Source of the DNA: Azolla caroliniana
Taxonomy: Eukaryota > Polypodiophyta
Assembly: GCA_043228905.1 (NCBI GenBank)
Contig: JBHGNT010000008.1
Span: forward strand, 17,546,001-17,610,000
Direction of reading: 5' to 3'
Length of the DNA stretch: 64,000 bases
Below are positions 56,049 to 64,000 of the stretch, piece after piece. The notes under the pieces were generated by a model that was not told the DNA's origin, searched no databases, and saw only the letters and a list, made by a program, of their open reading frames with translations. The first letter of the stretch is position 1, and every line of letters starts with the position of its first letter. Made by a program: the position numbers and the translations under genes.

Positions 56049-56674
56049 TGTCGTGGAGAAAACCGTCCCTGGGTGGAAACCGGGTATAACGTGTGTAAAC
56101 CAACCCTTACACGTGGGCACAAGTTTTGTTGTATAGTACGTAGGTAGGTACAAGTCGCTTGAGGCGAAATCCTAGGTAGTCCACATCCGGTAGGGGGGAA
56201 ATCGAGGTGTATCCCTGTCCGAAAGGACAGGGAATAAACATGATGTAACGGGTGGTAACGGCCTCCCTCCTTGGGCTATAAAAGAGAGGGAGAAGTGAGG
56301 TAAAAATATATCGACGTTTTGGGGGGAGAGAGGAAGAAGTGATGTCAGACTGGGACCGAGCTCTCTCCTCCATCATTTGTCCTTCTCTGCAGGATTTTGG
56401 ACTGTGTTGCCTCTGCTTCGTGGACAGCCTGTGTGCTTCCGGCAGAGGCTCCACAGTGCAGTCGGGGTTGTGTGCGAGTTCGCTTGGGTTGGGTCCGTCG
56501 CCGACTTGCCGGTTGTAATTGTTATTGATTTATAATTAAGACGTTGTTCTCTCTCTTTCGCCCTCTGTGTTTCTGCAAGCTGCTCTCTCCCCCTCTCTTC
56601 TTTCTCACGCTCCTTGGTTCAAGGCCCCCGTGGTCCCACCTCTTTCCACACGCAAAGAGCATAACAACTCAACA
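56049..56674 (+). repeat. 5' LTR of the gypsy element
   Basis: 626 bp, TGTCGTGGAG to CTCAACA. It has a good TATA box (GGCTATAAAAGAG at 56273-56285). It is clearly related to the reverse-oriented sequence 62150-62963. Confidence 0.75.
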
Positions 56675-56717
56675 TATTTGGTGAGCCCGACGTGAACAGG
56701 CGGCAAAGGAGTGAAGG

Positions 56718-57861
56718 ATGAGGGGATCTGAGCTTGCTGAAGCTATGGCCGTAGCCGTCGACTGGTTAGTGAGCGCTCGCGAGGGAATGGGTGCCCTCGA
56801 CAGGGCCATTGAGTCGATCGTTGGCACCATAGGTCGATTCGGTGGGAAGAATGCCATGAGCTACTTGGAGGCCGACTGAGCCGAAATGATCATGAGGGAT
56901 ATCTCGGTGGACAGGCAACTGTCTGGATTCCCTGGGGTAGTGACGCCGAGCATCCACACAGAGGTGCTCGAGGTGCTGGCCGGATGCCGGAGGAGTTCGA
57001 GCTGCGGTAGTGACGCCGAGCATCCACGCTGGACCGGACCGTGCTCGACACAAGCCAAGTACTACTGTTCGTCAAGGCGGTGGACGCCATGGACCGGGAG
57101 AAGGTGGGTCTCCTGTTGGAAATGGACGAAGGGCTCACGACAGACTGGGCCATGGTAAGGAGGGTGTCTACGGTCGTTTCGACAAGCGGCGCGAGTGGAG
57201 CGATGAGGGCTCGTCGACGGCAAGGCTGGTCCCAGCAAGGGAGCTCGAGGAGCCGGTCTTGGTACCGGCTAGGAAGGAAGAAACGCGCAGTTGGCTTGAG
57301 ACGTGCTCAGCCCCGAGCGGAGTGGTCAAAGGTCCCTCCGGAGGCGCGGCTCTAGAAGAGTTGTCGCAGATGGTGCGAGATCTCCAAATCGCACAGGCCA
57401 GGAGGGACAACGGCAAACAGTCTCGTGACCGAAGGCCGCCGGCAGGGCAACGATGCATGTGGTGCGACGCGGTCGGCCACATACGGAAAGAATGGGCGGA
57501 TTTCGCAGAGGCACTCAGGACCAACGTGGTTTACCTCTGGAACGGGCAGGTGCATGTGAGCGAGACCCGGAAAACCCTAGAGTTGAATTCGGGGCGCGAT
57601 GGAATGAAGCGGTTGATGGAAGAGGCCGCGACACGACATGCAAAGTCCGTTAACTACTCGGCGTCGACGGGAATCCGGGTTGGGGGTGATGAGGCCCGGA
57701 AAGCGAAGGACTCCGGATTCTGGCCGCTGGTGCTAGAGGGTCTCCCTGGAATACGGCTGAAGAAGGAAGAGGAAGATCGCGCGGAACAACAGATCTGGGA
57801 GGTCACCGGATGGGACGACATGGTGGAAGAGAAGACTGGCTTCGTGGCAGCCGCATGCTAG
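56718..57861 (+). pseudogene. Gypsy gag
   Basis: Opens MRGSELAEAMAVAVDWLVSA, with GRFGGKNAMSYLEAD then a stop (56877). Similarity continues in shifted frames: AEMIMRDISVDRQLSGFP, VLLFVKAVDAMDREKVGLLL, GRFDKRREWSDEG. A zinc knuckle CMWCDAVGHIRKEW near 57453 lacks its final Cys (Trp). Confidence 0.75.
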
Positions 57862-57869
57862 AACTACGA

Positions 57870-58904
57870 GATTCTAGTAGAAGACAAGCGCGCGGGAAAG
57901 GCCCCTCGCAGTGGTACGAGACCCGGTTCGGACCGAAGCCGAATGAGACTGTCAACGCCGGCGCACCGGAAAAGAAGAAGCAGGCCGGTTTCCGGCTGAG
58001 CACCGAAATCGAACGAATGACGGACCTGGGGGAGGTCCTGGAAGAGAGAATTCTCGACAGCAAGGTCAAGCTGTCGTTACGGGAGGTGTTGGGGATCGCC
58101 AAGAAGGAGTTCCATGACTCCATCGTGGACTTGGTGAAGCGGAAGAGGCTCTTGACGGAACCGGAACCGGAGAGGCCGGTGGAAGTGCGGACGACGCACT
58201 TAGAAGACACGGCCCTAGAGGATGAGTTGGCAAAAAGCCACTATGCGAAACCGCATTGGGCTAGGGCCACTACGGAAACCCTTGTTCGGATCGGCGACGT
58301 CCAGGAGCCGATGGTGGCATTGGTAGACCACGGTTCGGAGATCAACCTGATGTCCATGGACTTCTATAAAAAGGGGAAATGGCCGATCAACACCAAGCAC
58401 GGGTGGAAGATACACATGGCGACGCGCTACAGAGGAGCTGCATGGTGCGTGCCCGAACGTACGCGTGAAGATCGGCGACGTAGAGATAGATCAACATTTC
58501 TTCATTCAACCTGATGTCCATGGACTTCTATAAAAAGGGGAAATGGCCGATCAACACCAAGCACGGGTGGAAGATACACATGGCGACGCGCTACAGAGGA
58601 GCTGCATGGTGCGTGCCCGAACGTACGCGTGAAGATCGGCGACGTAGAGATAGATCAACATTTCTTCGTGCAGGAGACTTCCTCGCACCCGGTAATTCTT
58701 GGCGAACCGTACATCACGACAGCACGCATGGAGACGAAAGTACTGGACAACGGTTCGGCGTATGCGCGCGTCAAGAGCCTAGATGGTTGGCATTCCGTCC
58801 AATTCATGACAGTGCGACCCAACCACGAGCGAAACCGCGAGACCCTCGCGGCGACAACTGAGGGGATTTTTAGAGAAGGCTATCAAGGCGTGGGGCCGCG
58901 ATAG
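57870..58904 (+). pseudogene. Gypsy protease region
   Basis: A long frame leads to a retropepsin-like core, MVALVDHGSEINLMSMDF (58312-58365). The family expects D-S/T-G in the active site; here it is D-H-G, so catalysis is doubtful. Right after it a 160-bp block is duplicated (58344-58503 and 58508-58667), shifting the frame. Confidence 0.75.
58344..58667 (+). repeat. 160-bp tandem duplication in gypsy pol
   Basis: 58344-58503 and 58508-58667 read identically (AACCTGATGTCCATGG to CATTTCTTC) with four bases between. The period of 164 bases is not a multiple of three, so it breaks the reading frame. Confidence 0.93.
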
Positions 58905-59033
58905 TCTGGACGCCCCGGTAGAACCCCACACATGTATTATAGGTAGGAAATTTTGGCTCTCCGAAAGCGGAGGTTATACGTTAACCGACATCAGTAGCCA
59001 GGAGAGGAAGCGAGCAGAGAAGCGACTTAGGGT

Positions 59034-61004
59034 GTGTGGAGTCCTCTCCCCGACGAAGAAATTAGCGGCGCCGTGGAGGCGGTCTCTTTTGACGACACCT
59101 TGGGCGAATTACGAAAGGTGGTCGGTGAAGGCCTTAGCGAAGACTGGACCGTTCCGGTTAGCTCGATGGGAATGTACGAAGTCATCGTGGACTTCGGGGA
59201 GGGGATTGGGTCAGATCGAACGGCCCGCGTGGATACGAAGTATAAGACTGTGGACCGGAAGGTGAGGCCAGTTGCGGCACCCTTGCCAAAGGGCAGTGGA
59301 GAGCGGATAAAGGGGGTCGCGTCGGACCAAGTTTACGGAATCTAGCTGGCATAGGGCACTGGTTCACCGACATAACGCTATGGGAGCTTAAGGTTGGTGG
59401 TGGCTTTTTACTGCCGGAGGATGAGGACCGGTTTTGAAGGATGCTCGGAAGGCATGGGAAGGCCTTCGCGTTCTCGCCAGAGGAGATCGGATGTGTAGAC
59501 CCGACAATCGTCGAGCCAATGGTGATCTTCACGGTACCGCATGTGCTGTGGAATCTCAAACCGATTCCGGTACCCAGAGCTCACATCCCGATGTTGATGG
59601 AGCCATTGAAGCAGAAGGTGGAAATGGGCATCCTCTAACCGTCGAGTGCCCCATACTCGAATCGGTGGTTCACGGTGCCAAAGAAGAACGCCACGTTGCG
59701 ATTCATACAGGACCTGCAATCGGTCAACAAGGTGACCATCCGTAACGCAGGAATCGGGCCGACCATAGACGAGTTCACGGAGGCCTTCGCCGGAAGGTCG
59801 ATCTATTCGGTCAGTGACTTATACTTAGGGTACGACCAGTTCCAACTAGCCGTAGAGAGCAGGGACATCACGACAATGCGGACTTCTCTCGGCTTGCTGC
59901 GGATGTGTACCCTACCGCAAGGAGGAACGAAATTCGGTGGTGCACATGGTGAACGCAATGAACAAGGTGCTGAGGGACTGCATCCCAGACATCACTATGC
60001 CATTCCTAGACAACGTACCGATAAAAGGGTGTCCGGTGGAGGATGCAGACGAAATGGTCGGGCCGAACGGATGCCGGAGATTCGTCGTGAACCACATCAA
60101 CGACTGTGATAAGGTGCTGCAAAGGCTCGAGAGCGCGTGGCTCACCTTCTCCGGAGAGAAATCAGCGTTCGGGCAGACAGAGATCCTGGTAGTCGGACAC
60201 CTGTGCGGGCCCTATGGCCGGAAACCGTCCCCGACAAAGGTAGAAGCCATCTCCGTGATGAAGGACGATTGCGGGTCGGTTACGGAGGTCCGCAGATTCT
60301 TGGTTGCGTGCGCGTTCTACCACATCTGGATTCCGCACTACGCACATGTCGCGGAACCACTCTACGGGCTATTGAAGAAAGGGCGTAGGTTCGAGTGGAG
60401 GACGGAGCACACAGAGTCGGTCCGGAGACTGAAAGAGGCGCTTGCTGTGGCACCAACTCTCCGGAAAGCGGTTTACGGCAAGGAAGTCCCCATCTATGTG
60501 ACGGTGGACACGAGCCCGACCGGGATCGAGTGGGTGGTCACTCAGGAGGAAAAGGACGGCGTACGGTTCCTGATCCGGTTCGGAGCGAAGGTATTGAGCG
60601 AGCGGCAACGAGGATACACCCAAGTTAAGTGCGAGTTGTGGGGTATCGTTTCGGCAATCAAGGCTGACAAGGACTATCTGATCGGGACGGAAGTGATCAT
60701 CGAGACGGACTGCCTACCGATTCTGGGTATGGTCTCCGCATGCGCGACTCTGGACCTGGCGATGCTCAGGTGGATCGCGTACATCAAGTCCCTGAACCCG
60801 GAGATACGACACATCTCCAGGAAGGATAATGCCATGGCCGATATGCTTTCGAGGGCTCGGTTCAACGACGAGGACATCATGATTTCGGATAACGAGGAAG
60901 TCGGCGAGGATTTCTTCGGGTCAGCCAACGTAACAACAAGAAAGGGGAGCAGTCTGGCGCTTAACGAATTCGACGAAAGTAAGTACGACGGGGAGTGGCT
61001 CTAG
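59034..61004 (+). pseudogene. Gypsy reverse transcriptase and RNase H
   Basis: RT from about 59500: PIPVPRAHIPMLMEPLKQKVEMGIL, TVPKKNATLRFIQDLQSVNK, SVSDLYLGYDQFQLAVESRD, TSLGLLRMCTLPQG, then after a frameshift near 59930 HMVNAMNKVLRD and the catalytic box FLDN (60003-60014). The family has F/Y-x-DD, so the second Asp is Asn. RNase H region 60470-60850: VPIYVTVDTSPTGIEWVV, GAKVLSERQRGY, VIIETDCLPILGM, DNAMADMLSRA. The 355-codon frame 59937-61004 is open throughout. Confidence 0.85.
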
Positions 61005-62090
61005 ATCGGCGGGTTCCTGAAGATAATGACACCGGACGCGGCATGGACGAAGGAAGAGACAAACCGGATTCGGAAGAAAGCGTACCGATTCTTCCTACGG
61101 GACGGGAGCATATGGAAGCACCCGAAGAAGAGAGATGGCATCCCGCTCTGAGTGGTGGCAAAGAAAGAGGAACAGGAAGAATTGCTAATGGCGTACCACG
61201 AGAGTCCCTGGGCCAGACACCGCGAGACGTGGGCCACATTCGAGAAGCTAAAGGGGAAGTAATGGTGGCCGGGACTATACCAGGACGTGCATTGGTTCGT
61301 GACGACTTGGGAAAGTTGTCAGGTGCACTCCATAGTCCGACATCGGGACGAGCTTCACCCGACCTACCCTCCGACCATCCACTTCAAGTGGATGGTGGAT
61401 TTGGTGATGATGTTGATGGGGGTAGGGCAGATGCGGTATCTGGTACTAGCTCGGGAGGACTTGACGAACCAAGTGGAAGGTCGAGCATTGCAGACCAAAA
61501 TGACCGCGGCCGTGTGCTGATTTCTGATCGAAGAAGTGTATGCCAGTACGGGTGCGTAGGTAAGACCAAAATGACCGCGGGGAATTGGACGCGCAAGAGG
61601 CGGAAGAGCTGTTTGACCGGCTAAGAATTAAACTCTCGCTCACCACGACGTACAATCCGGAGGCTAACGAGAAGGTGGAGCACGGACACGGGCCGATCGT
61701 CAAAGAGTTAGTACGGGCGTGTGGAGGCCATGTCGGGAACTGGTCGTGGCTCTTACCCTATGCGTTGTGGGCGGATCGAACTACGCACAACTCGGTAACC
61801 AGGTTCATGCCGGCAGAACTAATGTACGGGCAGAAGCCGATCATGCCAACGGAGCAGACAATCTCCTCATGGGCCACGGTGGACTGGAACAACGAGATGA
61901 GCCGGGAGGAGCTGTTAGCGGCACGGATTCGGCAGCTGGAACAAAGACCGGAAGACATGAACCGAGCCGCGGTGAAGCTATGGGCGGCGAGGGTAAAGAA
62001 CAAAGGACAATTCGATTGGACTCACCGACTGAGACCGAAGAAGATCGAGGAAGGCGACTAGGTTCTAGTGTATGACAACAGCCTCGACAA
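61005..62090 (+). pseudogene. Gypsy integrase
   Basis: An H-x-C-C-type N-terminal region (ESPWARHRETWATFEKLKGK, ESCQVHS) with stops, then FKWMVDLVMM (first Asp), DQNDRGELDAQEAEELFDR (second Asp, about 61564-61620) and TTTYNPEANEKVEHGHGPIV (Glu present). WSWLLPYALWADRTTHNS and GYMPAEL-like MPAELMYGQKPIMP follow; the frame ends at 62061. Stops at 61150, 61259 and 61518 break the enzyme. Confidence 0.82.
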
Positions 62091-62149
62091 CTAGCACCGG
62101 GCAACGCGGAAGTTACGGCAACCGGATTAGACTTCAACGCTTAATCCTA

Positions 62150-62963
62150 CTTGGTTAAGTTACTTATTATGATCGTCTTTCATAACACACACGTAAGATA
62201 TAACAATTAAGACAGAACGGCAATTAACACAGAGAGATAACAACGCTTAAGCTTTCATTAATTAACCGCTAACTATTACATTGTATCCGGGCCTTTAAAT
62301 AGGTTTCCGGTCTGTATTACAAAACGGTGCCATCCGCACCTGTTCGGGATCGGTCCAGATCCGGAACGGCATATCGTTCCGGTCCGTCCGTCCACACTCA
62401 TAGCTTAATTACAACCACATTCCCACTACTTAAATAACTCTCCGTTTCCCACTCTGGACTCCTTTGCCGGCCGGTAACACTAGGCGAATACAATGCTCTT
62501 CGATATTACAACCGCCAAGCCAGTGAGCGACCACGCGCAAATACCCACACAGAGAGAGCACGCAGTGGAGCCTTTGCCGAAGCGCACGGGCTTCTCCCTC
62601 GAGCAGAGGCAACTGACCAAAACGTGCAGAGCTCAGTGAAGAAAAATGAGAAGAGTACTCGGTTCCCAGTCCGACCGCACTTCGTTCTCCCCCAAAACGC
62701 GATCCCCGTTTCAGCCTTCTCCCCTCTCTTTTATAGGCCGTCGGGGAGGGCTGTCACATCCTGATTACATCATCTTTATTCTTTGTCCCTTCGGACAGAG
62801 ATATGCATCGATTTCCTAGCTAACAAATGTGTACTACCTAGTATATTTACATCAGCCGACCTATCCCTAATTATGTACAACTTATCAATACTTGTGCCCG
62901 CGCGTAACGGCCGGTTCATGCCTTTTACATTGATTCCGCCTAAGGCCGGTTTTCTCCACGACA
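62150..62963 (-). repeat. Related gypsy LTR in inverted orientation
   Basis: Read on the minus strand from 62963 it starts TGTCGTGGAGAAAACCG and repeats the blocks of the 5' LTR at 56049: GGGCACAAGT, TGTCCGAARGGACA, GATGTAA, TATAAAAGAGAGG, GTTTTGGGGGAGA, GACTGGGA, GAGGCTCCACWG and GGTTGTAAT. It is diverged and somewhat longer. No primer site or pol in that orientation follows it. It may be a solo LTR inserted at the broken end of the gypsy element. Confidence 0.7.
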
Positions 62964-63017
62964 CCATCCTTCATCGTTTTGACCACAACCACCTCTTGGG
63001 CAAGTGTCATAGAAATG

Positions 63018-63641
63018 TGTCATGCCTTTTGGCACTAGGTCATTGCGTGAGTCGGGTGGAAACCACTGAGGTTTTAGACTAGGAGGAGGAGGAATTTAAG
63101 ACGAATTTCGTTATGAATAGTTTGTAAGAGAGAGAGATAGAAAACTTGTGAATCCCATGAGTATAATGTATGTATTTTATTACTATCTAGAAACCCTAAT
63201 AATTTTCCCAAGAAGCAACCCAAATTTTCAAACCCCCATATTGCATTTTACTCCCATCCTTATATAGTGATGGGAGAGGCTAAGTATAGCTTACCACATG
63301 GCAATCATCATGTTTTTCTTTCTCCTCTAACTAAAGTGTTCATGCACACTAGATGTGCATGAGTAGCTTTTTCTATCATGCTTTTTCTTCTAATTTGCAC
63401 ACTAGGTGTGCATGAGTAGCTTTTTGTATCATGCTTTTTCTTCTAAAGTGTTTATATACACTAAATGTGCATGAGTAGGTACAATGGTAAGACTTCAAAT
63501 TATTAACATGGAGGTACATGGTTTAAATCTTGCCCTATGCATGTAACAACATTTTCACATTTTTCTCTCTTTTTTTCTTCATAGTTATTCAATCTAGTAC
63601 TCCGTACGTTTTTCACATAGTGTACGAAGTACACTACGACA
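63018..63641 (+). repeat. LTR-like repeat (C2), partner of 51586-52317
   Basis: Plus-strand copy from TGTCATGCCTTTTGG to CACTACGACA, homologous to the reverse complement of C1. It shares GCGTGAGTCGGGTGG, GTGAATCCCATGAGT-like, CTCCCATCCTTATATA, the GTGCATGA repeats and TTTTTCACATAGTGT. No matching target duplication was found. Confidence 0.65.
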
Positions 63642-64000
63642 CTCACCCCATCCAAACCTGCACATCCTCTGTTATGTGCCGAAGTTGCTGGTTCTCGTTA
63701 TTCTCCTTCATCCGTAGTACCCTTCGTTTCTCCCACTATGTCAACTTTGTCTCTCCATTTTGAGCACGTCCATTCCTTCCACCCGAACCATTGTCGCCAT
63801 CCGATCCACCATATTCTTCGTTCACTCTTTGAATTGCCATGACCAGTTGGCATGGCTCCTTGTGCTCCCCTTTCATGTCTCGTGCATGTGCCACCTTCGT
63901 CTCAACCGACCAACCCATCATTTATTCTTGTTTTGTGCCTTCCTCCCCAAGGCCTTGTCTGAGAACCAATCTTGACTACCCTATGTAGTCCTTTTAAGTG
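63642..64000. other. Unassigned sequence at window edge
   Basis: No gene recognised; short open frames on both strands have no known domain. Confidence 0.4.

Larger units (their letters stand above)
56049..62150 (+). mobile_element. Damaged GC-rich Ty3/gypsy element
   Basis: 5' LTR 56049-56674; primer-site-like TTGGTGAGCCCGACGTG from 56678; gag from 56718; protease, RT, RNase H and integrase in gypsy order (integrase after RNase H) to about 62090. No 3' LTR in direct orientation follows. The interior is much richer in GC than the rest of the window, and the pol wording (DLYLGYDQFQLAV, DNVPIKG, GHLCGPYGRKPSP) is unlike the common plant chromovirus, Athila or Tat groups as I know them. Multiple stops, frameshifts and altered active sites show it is dead. 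Confidence 0.85.

Noticed and set aside
20-64000. CRISPR array, operon or prokaryotic defence genes
   Set aside because: The sequence is plant nuclear DNA; the tandem repeats present (54 bp, 38 bp, TATG) have no spacers.

Overview
This is nuclear DNA from a land plant, most likely a flowering plant. Three gene models have canonical GT-AG introns, AT-rich introns and the protein families expected of a plant, and about half of the window is LTR-retrotransposon or LINE debris. The species cannot be named from the sequence.

Layout. 0-8 kb: LTRs of a recurring family (marked by paired GGAAAACC motifs), a 54-bp minisatellite, and two decayed Ty1/copia pol remnants in opposite orientations. 8.7-9.1 kb: the 5' end of a germin-like protein gene with its promoter and nothing after it. 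9.4-15.2 kb: a cluster of four U5 spliceosomal snRNA genes (two on each strand) plus a fifth promoter with no U5 body. Each U5 copy has loop I, an Sm site, a 3' hairpin and an upstream USE plus TATA pair; two of them lie in an ~800-bp tandem duplication. 15-20 kb: AT-rich, no gene recognised.

20-28 kb: two intact nine-exon acid (triacylglycerol) lipase-like genes facing each other tail to tail, with the same exon lengths at seven of nine exons and predicted proteins of 398 and 399 residues. 31.9-38.6 kb, minus strand: a complete ten-exon FIZZY-RELATED/CCS52 gene (APC/C activator). Its Asn-Pro-rich N-terminus is encoded by telomere-like repeats, and its large last intron holds a LINE fragment. 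39-43.8 kb: microsatellite, quiet DNA, then a LINE 3' end with duplicated pieces.

43.8-54.2 kb: a nest. An old minus-strand copia element was entered by a 732-bp LTR-like repeat and by a nearly complete plus-strand copia element with both LTRs, a tRNA-iMet type primer site and a CACTT target duplication. 54.3-56 kb: two LTRs around a LINE fragment. 56-62.2 kb: a GC-rich, damaged Ty3/gypsy element with an unusual pol, followed by a related LTR in the opposite orientation and a second copy of the LTR-like repeat.

The working genes are the U5 cluster (pre-mRNA splicing), the two lipases (lipid hydrolysis, probably secretory pathway) and the CCS52 gene (cell-cycle exit/endoreduplication). Every transposon pol examined carries disabling changes. 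No previously undescribed multi-gene system was found. The signals most worth following are the U5 cluster, the exact 221-bp duplication at the end of one lipase gene, the telomere-like coding repeat, the hydrophilic C-terminal extension of the nested copia, and the odd gypsy lineage.
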